Shown here: positions 8,289 through 19,550 of the stretch, piece by piece | How positions within the stretch are numbered: the stretch's first letter is position 1 | How the letters are laid out: each line of letters begins with the position of its first letter | Notes under the pieces: model-generated | Told to the model about the DNA's origin: nothing | Seen by the model: only the letters and a program-made list of their open reading frames with translations | The model's database searches: none | Made by a program: the position numbers and the translations under genes | From: Streptomyces sp. NBC_01198 | GTDB taxonomy: Bacteria > Actinomycetota > Actinomycetes > Streptomycetales > Streptomycetaceae | Assembly (NCBI RefSeq): GCF_036010485.1 | Contig: NZ_CP108568.1 | Coordinates: forward strand, 4,657,001 to 4,721,000 | Direction: 5' to 3' | DNA: 64,000 bases

Positions 8289-8975
8289 ATGGCTACTTTG
8301 GGACTCATCGGCAGTGGAAACATCGGCAGCACTCTGGCCCGGCTGGCGGTCGACAGCGGGCTCGACGTGGTGCTCAGCAACTCGCGGGGACCGGAGACCC
8401 TCGCCGACCTCGTCGCCGAACTCGGCCCGCGCGCCCGGGCGGGCACCCCGGCGGAGGCGGCAGCCGCAGGCGACTGGGTGGTGGTGACCATCCCGCTCAA
8501 GGCCTTCGCGCAGGTCCCGCGCGAGCCGCTGGCCGGGAAGACCGTCATCGACACCGGCAACTACTACCCGCAGCGCGACGGCCAGATCGCCGAGCTCGAC
8601 AGCGGGGAGCGTACGGACAGCGAGCTGCTGCAGGGGCACCTGGGCGGCGGGGCCCACGTGGTGAAGGCGTTCAACAACATCTTCTTCCAGCACCTGGCGG
8701 CGCTGCCGCGCCCCGCCGGAGCCGCCGACCGCACCGTCCTGCCCATCGCCGGCGACGACGCCGGTGCGAAGAAGCACGCGGCGGAGCTCATCGGCCTGCT
8801 CGGCTTCGACACCCTGGACGCCGGCCCGCTCGCCGAGGGCTGGCGCTTCCAGCCCGGCGCCGCGGCCTACGGCATGCCCTACGCGGCCAAGCCCGTCCCG
8901 AACTTCATGGCCGAGCCCGCGGGCCCCGCGTCGGCGGCCGACGTCCAGGCGGCCCTGGCGGCAGCCCAGCGCTGA
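8289..8975 (+). CDS. NADPH-dependent F420 reductase-like Rossmann protein
   Basis: This 228-aa protein has an N-terminal dinucleotide-binding motif GLIGSGNIGS (residues 5-14) and the VKAFNNI segment found in F420:NADP oxidoreductase-like proteins, which use NADPH with deazaflavin F420 or related acceptors. It lacks a signal peptide and transmembrane segments. No clear ribosome-binding site precedes the ATG. It stands alone on the plus strand, and a strong hairpin follows it. Many actinobacterial relatives have unknown substrates, so the F420 link is a family inference. Confidence 0.78.
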   Translation: MATLGLIGSGNIGSTLARLAVDSGLDVVLSNSRGPETLADLVAELGPRARAGTPAEAAAAGDWVVVTIPLKAFAQVPREPLAGKTVIDTGNYYPQRDGQIAELDSGERTDSELLQGHLGGGAHVVKAFNNIFFQHLAALPRPAGAADRTVLPIAGDDAGAKKHAAELIGLLGFDTLDAGPLAEGWRFQPGAAAYGMPYAAKPVPNFMAEPAGPASAADVQAALAAAQR

Positions 8976-9000
8976 CCCCCTCCGACGCTTCCGGGACCGG

Positions 9001-9046
9001 CACCGGCTGAACCCGGCCCCGACACCGGGGCGGGGTTCAGCCGGTG
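9001..9046. terminator. Bidirectional terminator hairpin
   Basis: A 14-bp perfect stem (CACCGGCTGAACCC with GGGTTCAGCCGGTG) extends inward with further GC pairs. It sits between convergent genes and overlaps the last codons of the minus-strand lipoprotein gene. Confidence 0.75.
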
Positions 9047-9555
9047 GGTGAGGCGTGGAAGCAGGGGGACGAGACGTAGAAGGTGATCAGGGGCTCGTGG
9101 CCGTCGAGGCCCTTCATCCAGGTGGCGTCGAGCTGGATCTTCGTGGCCTTGTGGACGGCGAGGATCTCCTGGTTGCGGTTCCTGCTGGAGTCGGGGCCGT
9201 TCTGGACGACCTTCCAGCCGTGCGCGGGGAGGCCGGCGGCCAGGTGGGTCATCGCCTCGGACAACGTGGTGTTGGCCACTCCGTAGAGAGACCACATCTG
9301 CAGCCGCTGGCGGTCCGGGCTGTTGTCGTCGTCCTCGTCGCACGACACGTCCGAAGGGGTGCCGTCCGGGGGAGCGCCCGCGGTCGTCCTGCCTGTGACC
9401 TGGGTCATCTGCCGGACGGCGACGGACTGCGCGCCGACCTCGCTCTCGACCGTCCGCGGGTCGCGCTTCGGCGTGCCTGCGCCGCCGCCGCATCCCGCGG
9501 CAAGGGCGAGGACGCTCGCGAGCGCCACGGCCGGCGGCATGTGGCGCGGCCTCAA
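9037..9555 (-). CDS. Small lipoprotein, paralogue of the adjacent upstream gene product
   Basis: This 172-aa protein has a signal peptide and lipobox (LAAGC, Cys about residue 22). I do not recognise a named domain. It shares NGPDSSRNRNQEILAVH and GLDGHEPLI with the upstream gene product, so the two are tandem paralogues. TTG at 9555 overlaps the TGA of that gene (TTGA) with GGAG upstream; an ATG five codons later is the alternative. It is the last gene of the four-gene DUF1023 operon. A role as immunity or accessory protein for the hydrolase is possible but inferred. Confidence 0.7.
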   Translation of the reverse strand: MRPRHMPPAVALASVLALAAGCGGGAGTPKRDPRTVESEVGAQSVAVRQMTQVTGRTTAGAPPDGTPSDVSCDEDDDNSPDRQRLQMWSLYGVANTTLSEAMTHLAAGLPAHGWKVVQNGPDSSRNRNQEILAVHKATKIQLDATWMKGLDGHEPLITFYVSSPCFHASPTG

Positions 9556-10004
9556 CGGCCGGGCTCCGCTGCGGGGATGAAGAAGCGGGAGTAGACGGAG
9601 AAGGCGATCAGCGGTTCGTGGCCGTCGAGGCCCTGCTTCCAGGTGGCTTCGAGCTGGGCGCGGGTCGGCGTATGGACGGCGAGGATCTCCTGGTTGCGGT
9701 TCCGGCTGGAGTCGGGGCCGTTCTTCACCACCGTCCAGTCACGCGCGGGCAGCTGGTCGGCGAGGAAGGCCATTCCCTGCTCGAGCACCGAGTTGTCCAC
9801 TCCGTAGAGCGACCAGAGGTGCGTGACGTTGTGGAACGCGTCGGGGTCGTCCCCCTCGTCCCACGGCAGCTCCATGGGGCCCGCTTCGGTGATCCTGCCC
9901 TGGACGCGCACCATGTCGAGCACGGCGCTCGACAACGCGGCGACCTCCGCCTTCACTTCACCGGCGGGACGGACCCGCGGCTCGTACCCGAACTCCTCCG
10001 ACAC
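9552..10004 (-). CDS. Small cytosolic protein, paralogue of the adjacent lipoprotein
   Basis: This 150-aa protein has no signal peptide or transmembrane segment, in contrast to its downstream paralogue, with which it shares a core of about 110 residues (WSLYGV, NGPDSSRNRN, GLDGHEPLI). GTG at 10004 has AAAGGAG 6 nt upstream, directly after the stop of the DUF1023 gene. Function unknown. One exported and one cytosolic copy behind a candidate secreted hydrolase suggests paired binding proteins acting in two compartments; this is inference. Confidence 0.7.
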   Translation of the reverse strand: MSEEFGYEPRVRPAGEVKAEVAALSSAVLDMVRVQGRITEAGPMELPWDEGDDPDAFHNVTHLWSLYGVDNSVLEQGMAFLADQLPARDWTVVKNGPDSSRNRNQEILAVHTPTRAQLEATWKQGLDGHEPLIAFSVYSRFFIPAAEPGR

Positions 10005-10019
10005 GTCGCTCCTTTCCCA

Positions 10020-11861
10020 TTACCTCGGTTTCCCCCACGGCGACGCGTGATCGAGCTTGGTGTCACCGTACCGGCCGACGATGACGTCGGCCTGGTTCTG
10101 CAGGCTGACCGACGGCTTGCCGTTGTGCGTGTTCCAGTACGCGCTGTGGTCGCCGGCGTCGGAGCTCATGATGTTGCCGCCGAACTCCTCGTCGGTCGGG
10201 ATGACACCGCCGCCGCCGAGCCCGAAGAGGCGCCCGCCCTCGCGGACGAGGTGGTCGAGGCCGCCGGCTCCCTCGGCCCACATGTGCGTGGGGTCGATGC
10301 CCAGATCCCCGGCGTGCTCGGCCTGCATGCCGGGGCTGCCGAGGGCGATCACGTCGTCGGCGTCCATCCTGTCGCCCCAGTCGCCGTCCCCGTAGGAGAA
10401 CTTGGCGGTGTCGCCGATGAGCGTGCTGCCGTAGCTGTGGCCGATCAGCGTGGTGTGGGCGTGGCCGCCGGTGGCGCTCTGGTGGGCCACCGTGTTGCCG
10501 TCGAGGAAGCCGCGCAGCGCGGGGGCGCCGTCGTGCGCGTACGAGTCGTGGATGGCGGCGGGGATGTTGTCGGGAGCGTTGTAGTCGAACCAGGTGATGG
10601 TGGAGATGTTCGCGGTCGGCGCCTCGGCGTGGCTCGCCTGCCACAGGTTCACCCCCCGGTCGATGTCGCCGCCGATCTTGTCGAGCTTCGACGTCGTCCC
10701 TGGTACGTAGACGGCCGTGTGGTCGGCGGTGTCCGGATTCCCGTTGGCCAGGATGACCTTGCCGTCGCCTCTCCCCTCGGCGTCGAATCCGAGCAGGTAC
10801 GCCTCCGGCAGGCCGTTGGTGCCGGTGGCGTCGAAACGGGCCTGGATGGCGTCCATCCCCTTCAACCGGTCCCGGGCGTGCTGGAGTTCGCGGTACTTGT
10901 CGCCGTACTCGGCGTTCCACACCATCCATTCGGGGGTGTGCACTCCGCGGCCCGAGGGGTCGGCGATGTCGGCCCATTCGGCAGGCGGCGGCGGGACCGC
11001 GTTCACCTGCGTGCGGTAGCTGCCGCGGGTCTCCGCAAGGACCGTGCGGTTGGCCTGGTCGCGGACGGCGGCGGGCAGGCCGTCGAGGGCGCCGACCTGG
11101 GCGGGGTGGGCCCCGAGGTAGTCGGCCTGTTCCTGGGGGGTCAGGCTCCGCCACCAGTCGGCGTCGGCCTGGGGCCGGCCGTTCTTCGGCGGTGGGGTGA
11201 TGCGGTCGAGATAGGCGGCCGCGTCCTTGTCGACCCCTGCCATGTCCTGCTGGGCGTCCGCCCAGTCCGCCGCGGAGACCGTCAGGTCGTCGTCGGCCAT
11301 CAGCTTGCGCAGCTGCGGCGCCCACTTCCCGTCGACCGCGGTGGCCTCCCGCAGCGCGTCGGAGATCCGGTCGGCGATGTCCTGGGCCGCGGTGTGGTGC
11401 GGGTTGGGGTCCTGCTGGGCAGCCTGGTGGGAGATCGCCCGGGCTGTCGGGTCCGCGAGGCCGGTCGCCGTGCCGCCCGCGACGGGCTTGCCCTTGGTCC
11501 CGCCCCCGGCGGGGTAGCTGACCGAACCGTCGGCCGAGACGGTGAACTTGTGGGCGGCCGCGTCCGCGACGGCCGCGTCGAACTTCGCCTTCGCGGGGCC
11601 CACGTCGGAGGCGAAGGCCCGCAACGCCGTGCTGACCAGGCCGCATTCCACCTGGACGTAGTGGAAGTTCTCGGTCAGCTGGCTGAGTTGGGCGTGCGCC
11701 GCGTCCGCGGCGACGCCCTGCAGGGAGCCGCGCATCCTCGCGCTGATGCCGTTCTCGATGTCGCCCCTGCCCTGGTCGGCCATGTCGCTCAGCGCCCGGT
11801 AGCCGTCCGCCAGGCCTTCGAACTGGGCGGTCCTGAGCGCGGTGAGGGCCGGTACGTCCAC
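10020..11861 (-). CDS. DUF1023-type alpha/beta-hydrolase with N-terminal helical (WXG100-like) region
   Basis: This 613-aa protein has a helical N-terminus (about residues 1-110) like proteins handled by type VII secretion, and a C-terminal alpha/beta-hydrolase domain (about 340-600) with nucleophile elbow GHSYGS, Ser476. It lacks a classical signal peptide. GTG at 11861 lies 4 bp after the stop of the small helical-protein gene. DUF1023 proteins are common in actinobacteria and often sit beside WXG100-like genes. A secreted lipase/esterase or toxin role is inferred. The two downstream paralogues could be its partners. Confidence 0.75.
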   Translation of the reverse strand: MDVPALTALRTAQFEGLADGYRALSDMADQGRGDIENGISARMRGSLQGVAADAAHAQLSQLTENFHYVQVECGLVSTALRAFASDVGPAKAKFDAAVADAAAHKFTVSADGSVSYPAGGGTKGKPVAGGTATGLADPTARAISHQAAQQDPNPHHTAAQDIADRISDALREATAVDGKWAPQLRKLMADDDLTVSAADWADAQQDMAGVDKDAAAYLDRITPPPKNGRPQADADWWRSLTPQEQADYLGAHPAQVGALDGLPAAVRDQANRTVLAETRGSYRTQVNAVPPPPAEWADIADPSGRGVHTPEWMVWNAEYGDKYRELQHARDRLKGMDAIQARFDATGTNGLPEAYLLGFDAEGRGDGKVILANGNPDTADHTAVYVPGTTSKLDKIGGDIDRGVNLWQASHAEAPTANISTITWFDYNAPDNIPAAIHDSYAHDGAPALRGFLDGNTVAHQSATGGHAHTTLIGHSYGSTLIGDTAKFSYGDGDWGDRMDADDVIALGSPGMQAEHAGDLGIDPTHMWAEGAGGLDHLVREGGRLFGLGGGGVIPTDEEFGGNIMSSDAGDHSAYWNTHNGKPSVSLQNQADVIVGRYGDTKLDHASPWGKPR

Positions 11862-11864
11862 AGG

Positions 11865-12317
11865 TCAGCCCGCCTGGCTCTGGCCGCCGACGGCGGGCGT
11901 GTCCTGGTAGTCGTCGTCCAGCGCGTCGAACTCGGACTTGACGACGTCGTCGCTCGCGCCCAGGGTCGCACCCGCGGCGGCCAACTGCTGCTTGAGGGCC
12001 GCGCATCGGCCCAGCAGGCTGCTGACGTAGCCGCTCCAGGTGGGGTGCAGCGCGGCCTGCGCCGCCAGCGTCTCGAAGGTGCCAGCGGAGGACTGGTGGC
12101 TGGTGTCCATGCCCTGCTGGGCCTCGTAGAGCTTGCCGCCGGCCTTCGACAGGTTCTCGGCCAGCGTGCCCACGCCTTGCGCCGCCGCCTTCCACGCGGC
12201 CGCGTCCGACGCCACCCCGCCGCTGCCGACGGCGTCCACGTCGGCGTGCGCCAGCGTCGACACCGGCTCGGCGGACACCTCCTGCTTGATCCGGGCCCAT
12301 TCCGCTTCGAACGACAC
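11865..12317 (-). CDS. Small helical protein, WXG100/ESX-associated type
   Basis: This 150-aa, Ala-rich, predominantly helical protein has no signal peptide or membrane segment and an acidic C-terminus ending in a flexible tail. GTG at 12317 is preferred because a GAGGGGTGGGGG tract precedes it. It is the first gene of the operon, immediately before the DUF1023 hydrolase, the usual place of a type VII secretion partner. It lacks a clear WXG motif (an AWKAAAQG segment occupies a similar place), so the assignment rests on size, helicity and context. Confidence 0.6.
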   Translation of the reverse strand: MSFEAEWARIKQEVSAEPVSTLAHADVDAVGSGGVASDAAAWKAAAQGVGTLAENLSKAGGKLYEAQQGMDTSHQSSAGTFETLAAQAALHPTWSGYVSSLLGRCAALKQQLAAAGATLGASDDVVKSEFDALDDDYQDTPAVGGQSQAG

Positions 12318-12398
12318 AGCCCCCCACCCCTCCCGAACCCCCACCGCTCCCGGCGGAACATCGGCATCAGACTACGGTGCATTGTTGGTTCCATGACA

Positions 12399-12414
12399 TG
12401 AGTAGCCCTACTCA
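12399..12414. promoter_or_regulatory. Palindrome TGAGTAG-CC-CTACTCA in a divergent intergenic region
   Basis: Seven-base perfect arms around CC lie in the AT-richer part of the region between the WXG-like operon and the PASTA lipoprotein gene, about 82 bp upstream of the former. This is a likely binding site of an unidentified regulator. Confidence 0.5.
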
Positions 12415-12597
12415 GATCGCCCCGCAGGAAGCTCGCCGGCCGCGCCCGCTCGGCCGGCGTGCCCGGGTCCCCGCTCGACCGGGCGGACCGACCCGCACGC
12501 CGGCGTACCCCCCCGGGGGCGGTGGCGCACCCGTCGCATCCTGGCGCGACACCGCCCAGATCCGGGATGCTGTGCGTGACCGTCCCAAGGGGGACAG

Positions 12598-13218
12598 ATG
12601 CACACACGCGCCGCCACCGTCGCCGTCGCCCTCACCGCCGCGCTGCTTTCCGTTGCCGCGTGCGGACCGACCACCACCGACCCGAAGGACTCAGGAGCGT
12701 CCCACACCAGTGCCGGGACCAGCGCCGGCAGGACCACCGTCAAGGCCGTGCCGGACGTTGTCGGCAAGGGCCTGCAAGCGGCCCAGGACGCCGCGCAGGC
12801 CGCCGGATTCGACGACCTGAGCAGTGACGACTCCCTCGGGCGGGCCCGCCACCAGATCCTCGACCGCGACTGGAAGGTCTGCTTCCAGAGCCCGGCGGCC
12901 GGCACGCGGACCGCCACCGCCACGACGCTGGACTTCGGTGCCGTCAAGGTCGCTGAGACGTGCCCGAAGACCGACGCGCGGCCACCGGCGAAGGCAGGCC
13001 GGACGATGCCGGACTTCGTGGGGAAGGGCCTGGCGGCCGCTCGCGGCAGCCTGCCGGACGACGCCTCGGTCACGTCGAAGGACGCGTTGGGGAAGCACCG
13101 GCTGGTCGTCGTGGAGTCCAACTGGAAGGTGTGCTCGCAGGATCCGAAGGCAGGAGCGCGGTTCACCGGGCAGCCCGTGACCTTCACCGCGGTGAAGACC
13201 GGCGAATCCTGCCCCTGA
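12598..13218 (+). CDS. PASTA-domain lipoprotein
   Basis: This 206-aa exported lipoprotein has a lipobox VAAC (Cys about residue 22), a Thr/Ser linker, and two PASTA-like repeats (about residues 50-120 and 132-205). Each has the P-D-x-V-G-K-G-L opening and a W-K-V-C-x-Q segment. PASTA domains bind peptidoglycan or muropeptides, mostly as parts of Ser/Thr kinases or penicillin-binding proteins; here they stand alone. The ATG has AAGGGGGACAG upstream. It converges with the Clp gene with only 5 bp between stop codons. Confidence 0.8.
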   Translation: MHTRAATVAVALTAALLSVAACGPTTTDPKDSGASHTSAGTSAGRTTVKAVPDVVGKGLQAAQDAAQAAGFDDLSSDDSLGRARHQILDRDWKVCFQSPAAGTRTATATTLDFGAVKVAETCPKTDARPPAKAGRTMPDFVGKGLAAARGSLPDDASVTSKDALGKHRLVVVESNWKVCSQDPKAGARFTGQPVTFTAVKTGESCP

Positions 13219-13223
13219 CGCCG

Positions 13224-15950
<2,727 letters not shown>

Positions 15951-16167
15951 GGCCGTCTCCTCAGGCGTCCGCGCCGGGACGCGTGTCTCAGAGCCTGTGC
16001 AGCCTTCGGGTGCCCATCCTGCGGCCCGGCATACGGCCGAGCCCGGAAAACTTCCGTGACCAGTGGGATACGGGTGGTCCTCGTGGCAGTCGTGACCCCT
16101 GTGGCGGGGAGTGAACAGAGGGCGGAATGTCCGGGCCGGCGACCCCGTACGGGCGGGTACGGGCCCG

Positions 16168-16626
16168 TCACTCCTCCGGCAGGTCCGGCCCCGCCTCCGG
16201 AAGGGACTCGCGGAGCACCGCGAGGAGCTCGAGAAGGACGCCCCGCTGCCCCGCGCTCAGGCTGCCGGTCGCCAGGGCGAGGGCGGCCCGGTCGATCTCC
16301 TCGGCCTTGGCGTGGGTGGTGCGGCCGCGGTCGGTGAGCGCCAGCAGATACGCCCGGCGGTCCGTGGGGTGGGGCAGCCGCACGACCAGGCCCTCCCGCT
16401 CCAGGGCGTCCACCAGTGACGTGACCGTGCGGGCGGCGACGTTCAGGACGTCGCCCAGGTCCCGCATCCGCAGCGGTTCCGCGGCGGTGGCGAGCGCCCG
16501 CAGCAGCCGCAGCCGCGGGACGGACAGGCCGTGCCCGCGCAGCTGGGCGTCGACGTAGGTGCGCAGGCGCACGGTCGTCCTGAAGAGGTCGTCGACCAGT
16601 ACGTCACTGCTCCGGGTGTTCACCAC
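16168..16626 (-). CDS. MarR-family regulator of the divergent MFS transporter
   Basis: This 152-aa winged-helix protein has the MarR core: recognition segment NVAARTVTSLVDALEREGLVVR and wing PHPTDRRAYLLALTDRG. It is divergent from an MFS transporter gene. The 126-bp spacer contains a perfect 12-bp palindrome that could serve as operator. This arrangement usually means ligand-relieved repression of the exporter and of itself. GTG at 16626 or the next GTG could start translation. Confidence 0.88.
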   Translation of the reverse strand: MVNTRSSDVLVDDLFRTTVRLRTYVDAQLRGHGLSVPRLRLLRALATAAEPLRMRDLGDVLNVAARTVTSLVDALEREGLVVRLPHPTDRRAYLLALTDRGRTTHAKAEEIDRAALALATGSLSAGQRGVLLELLAVLRESLPEAGPDLPEE

Positions 16627-16689
16627 CGGGCCCGCCTCGCTTCTTCTGCTCTTCCGCGACCAGAAACACCATTGTGTGCCGACTCATAG

Positions 16690-16701
16690 TGAGTATACTC
16701 A
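16690..16701. promoter_or_regulatory. MarR operator candidate TGAGTATACTCA
   Basis: A perfect 12-bp palindrome in an AT-rich stretch between divergent marR and MFS genes, 51 bp upstream of the MFS start. It likely overlaps one or both promoters. Confidence 0.65.
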
Positions 16702-16752
16702 GCATATCCGCCCACCTGTGCTGAGCCGCGCTCCGGCCCGCGAAGGAGAGAC

Positions 16753-18201
16753 ATGCCCGGCCGCCGCCTCGACCAGCGCCTGGTCGTACCCGTCATGTTC
16801 GTCGCCACGTTCTTCCTCGTGGTGATGGACGGCGCCATCACGACCGTGGCACTGCCCTCCATCGCCCGCCAGTTCGGGGTGTCGGCGGCCGGGAGCGACA
16901 GCGTCGTCGTCGTGTACCCGGTGTGCGTGGGCATCAGCATCCCCGTCTCCGGCTGGCTCGGCGACCGGTTCGGCAGCAAGCCGGTGCTGCTCGCCGCGAT
17001 GGGCCTGTTCACCGCGTCCTCCGTGCTCTGCGGGATGGCCGGCAGCCTCTCCCAACTCGTCGCCTACCGTGGCCTGCAGGGCCTGGCCGGCGGCCTGCTG
17101 ACGCCGGTGGTCGGCGCGATGCTCTTCCGCACCTTCACCCCGGCGGAGCGCGTACGGGCCTCCCGCATCATGACGCTCCCGCAGCAGATAGCCCCCTCGG
17201 TGGCGCCGATGCTCGGCGGCGTCCTGGTCGACGGCTTCTCCTGGCGCTGGGTCTTCTACGTCAACCTGCCCTTCGGCGCGGCCGCCCTGCTCTTCGGGCT
17301 GCTCTTCCTCGACAACCCCCGCCACGGGGAACCGAGCAGGCTCGACATACCCGGCCTGCTGCTGTCAGCGGCGGCGATGTCGCTGCTGATGTACGGGCTG
17401 TGCGAGGGGGCGCAGCAGGGCTGGTCTGACCCGCTGATCACCGGCAGCCTGGCCGGCGGAGCCGCGCTGCTGGCGGCGACCGTGGTGGTCGAACTCCGCA
17501 CCCCCGCACCGATCCTGCGGCTGCGGCTCTTCAAGGACGCGCTCTTCCGCGACACCAAGGTGGTGGGCCTGATCGGCATGGTGCCGTTCATGGGCGCCAT
17601 GTACGCGGCACCGCTGTTCATCCAGGAGGCGCAGGGCAACACCGCGCTCCAGTCCGGCAGCAGCACCTTCACCGAGGCCGTCGGGGTGCTGTTGACCGTC
17701 CAGTTGGTGGCCCGCCTCTACGACCGGGTGGGCCCGCGGCTGATCATCGCCTCCGGACTGGTCGGCGTCGCGGCCGTCCTGGCCGTGATGACCGCCACCG
17801 TGGACGCGGGCACCGGGCCCTGGGCGTTCCGGCTGTACATGTTCCTGCTGGGCCTCGGGATGGGCGCGGTCTTCATGCCCGTCACGGTCGCCTCGTTCAG
17901 CACCATCCCCAAGGCCGACATGGGCCAGGCCTCGACCCTCAGCAGCGTGATCTTCCAGTTCTCCATGGCCGTCGCCCCGGCGCTGGTCGCCACCCTGCTG
18001 ATCGCCGGCACCCCGGCGGCCACGCACATCGCGCCGCCCGCCGCCTACCGCACCGTCTACCTGGTCCTCGCGGTCATGGCCCTCGTCTCGGCCCTCTTCG
18101 CCCTCACCATCCACGACGCCCCCGCCCGCAGCACCCCGTCCGGCCCGCCGGCGCCGCGCCGCAGCCGCCGGAAGGCGGTCGCGCCCTCCAACGGGGCCTG
18201 A
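16753..18201 (+). CDS. MFS drug exporter, DHA2 (14-TM) family
   Basis: This 482-aa transporter has about 14 hydrophobic segments. Motif A is visible after TM2 (GWLGDRFGSKPVLL), an acidic residue lies in TM1 (VVMDGAITTVALPS), and motif C is degenerate around APMLGGVLVD. This is the EmrB/QacA drug:H+ antiporter group. GAAGGAGAG lies 6 nt before the ATG. The C-terminus is a short Arg/Pro/Ser-rich tail. The divergent MarR gene and palindrome suggest induction by its own substrate. Confidence 0.9.
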   Translation: MPGRRLDQRLVVPVMFVATFFLVVMDGAITTVALPSIARQFGVSAAGSDSVVVVYPVCVGISIPVSGWLGDRFGSKPVLLAAMGLFTASSVLCGMAGSLSQLVAYRGLQGLAGGLLTPVVGAMLFRTFTPAERVRASRIMTLPQQIAPSVAPMLGGVLVDGFSWRWVFYVNLPFGAAALLFGLLFLDNPRHGEPSRLDIPGLLLSAAAMSLLMYGLCEGAQQGWSDPLITGSLAGGAALLAATVVVELRTPAPILRLRLFKDALFRDTKVVGLIGMVPFMGAMYAAPLFIQEAQGNTALQSGSSTFTEAVGVLLTVQLVARLYDRVGPRLIIASGLVGVAAVLAVMTATVDAGTGPWAFRLYMFLLGLGMGAVFMPVTVASFSTIPKADMGQASTLSSVIFQFSMAVAPALVATLLIAGTPAATHIAPPAAYRTVYLVLAVMALVSALFALTIHDAPARSTPSGPPAPRRSRRKAVAPSNGA

Positions 18202-18248
18202 GGGCCGCCGCATCGGCGGAAACGGGACGGGTGTGGCCGGAGTGCTTG

Positions 18249-18264
18249 ACAGGTCCAGACCATT
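18249..18264. promoter_or_regulatory. DasR-responsive-element-like site upstream of chitinase
   Basis: ACAGGTCCAGACCATT closely resembles the DasR dre consensus (inverted GGTC..GACC) that controls Streptomyces chitinases in response to amino sugars. It overlaps a TTGACA -35-like hexamer at 18246-18251 and lies 50 bp before the start codon. Confidence 0.7.
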
Positions 18265-18313
18265 GCGTTGGAGTGTGCTCGACCCCACTCAACCCCCATA
18301 AGGAGTGGTCACG

Positions 18314-19420
18314 TTGTCGAGACAGCGTCTCATCGCCTTCCTCGCCGCGCTCGCGGCCGTCGTGGGCCTGGTCGTCCTCGTGCCCCTGTCGTCCCCGGCC
18401 TCGGCGGCGAGCTGCGCCGCCGCCTGGAAGTCGTCCTCGGTCTACACCGGCGGCATGTCCGCCTCGTACAACAGCCACAACTGGTCCGCGAAGTGGTGGA
18501 CGCAGGGCGAGACGCCGGGCGCCGCCGACGTCTGGGCCGACCAGGGCACATGCAGCGGCGGCTCGGGCGGCACCGGCGGCTCCACCGGCGGTACCGGCAG
18601 CTGCAGTTACCCGGCCTGGGCGGCCGGCCACGCGTACGTCACCGGTGACATCGTGCGGTACAGCAACGGCCTCAACTACATCGCCACCCACGACAACCCG
18701 GGCTACGACCCGACGATCAGCACCTGGTACTGGAGCCCCTACACCTGCTCCGGCTCGATCACCGGCGGCACCTCGGGGGGCACCAACCCGCCGCCGAGCA
18801 GCGGATTCGTGGTCAGCGAGGCGCAGTTCAACCAGATGTTCCCGGGCCGGAACTCCTTCTACACCTACGGCGGCCTGACCGCGGCGCTCAGCGCGTACCC
18901 GGGCTTCGCCACCACCGGCAGCGACACGGTGAAGAAGCAGGAGGCCGCGGCCTTCCTCGCCAACGTCAGCCACGAGACCGGCGGACTGGTCTACATCGTG
19001 GAGCAGAACACCGCCAACTACCCGCACTACTGCGACGCGAGCCAGCCCTACGGCTGCCCCGCGGGACAGTCGGCGTACTACGGCCGCGGGCCCATCCAGC
19101 TCAGCTGGAACTTCAACTACAAGGCGGCCGGCGACTCGCTCGGCATCGACCTGCTGGACAGCCCCAACCTCGTCCAGACCGATCCGGCCGTCGCCTGGAA
19201 GACCGGCCTGTGGTACTGGAACACCCAGTCCGGCCCCGGCACAATGACCCCGCACAACGCCATGGTCAACGGCGCCGGGTTCGGCGAGACCATCCGCAGC
19301 ATCAACGGCAGCATCGAGTGCAACGGCGGCAACCCCGGCGAGGTCCAGGACCGCGTGAACGCCTACCAGCGCTTCACGTCCGTCCTGGGCGTGCCGACGG
19401 GCGGCAACCTGTCCTGCTGA
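18314..19420 (+). CDS. Secreted GH19 chitinase with two chitin-binding modules
   Basis: This 368-aa exported enzyme hydrolyses chitin. After a signal peptide (about residues 1-32, ending SPASA) come a short CBM5/12-like module (Cys34 to Cys72 region), a Gly/Ser/Thr linker, a second CBM5/12 (about 97-153, with AWAAGHAYVTGDIV), another Gly/Pro linker, and the GH19 catalytic domain (about 165-368). The catalytic Glu is in SHETGG, and YYGRGPIQLSWNFNY is diagnostic. TTG at 18314 is chosen because AAGGAG ends 8 nt before it; the GTG at 18305 overlaps that site. A dre-like operator lies upstream and a hairpin downstream. Confidence 0.92.
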   Translation: MSRQRLIAFLAALAAVVGLVVLVPLSSPASAASCAAAWKSSSVYTGGMSASYNSHNWSAKWWTQGETPGAADVWADQGTCSGGSGGTGGSTGGTGSCSYPAWAAGHAYVTGDIVRYSNGLNYIATHDNPGYDPTISTWYWSPYTCSGSITGGTSGGTNPPPSSGFVVSEAQFNQMFPGRNSFYTYGGLTAALSAYPGFATTGSDTVKKQEAAAFLANVSHETGGLVYIVEQNTANYPHYCDASQPYGCPAGQSAYYGRGPIQLSWNFNYKAAGDSLGIDLLDSPNLVQTDPAVAWKTGLWYWNTQSGPGTMTPHNAMVNGAGFGETIRSINGSIECNGGNPGEVQDRVNAYQRFTSVLGVPTGGNLSC

Positions 19421-19464
19421 CGGGCTGACCTGAGTTGGTCCGACCTGACCCTGCCTGAACCCAG

Positions 19465-19495
19465 GTGCCCCGTCCCCGGCCAGGGGGCGGGGCAC
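19465..19495. terminator. Terminator hairpin between convergent chitinase and lipoprotein genes
   Basis: A 13-bp GC-rich stem (GTGCCCCGTCCCC with GGGGGCGGGGCAC, one GU pair) with a 5-nt loop, 45 bp after the chitinase stop. Confidence 0.65.
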
Positions 19496-19550
19496 TCGGC
19501 CGTCTCGGCGGTTCAGCTGCCCGGATCCGGCGCCGGGGCACGCGCCGGGG

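Noticed and set aside
9618-12401. A 927-codon plus-strand frame across the DUF1023 operon
   Set aside because: Antisense to four supported minus-strand genes; composition is Val/Gly/Arg-rich noise.
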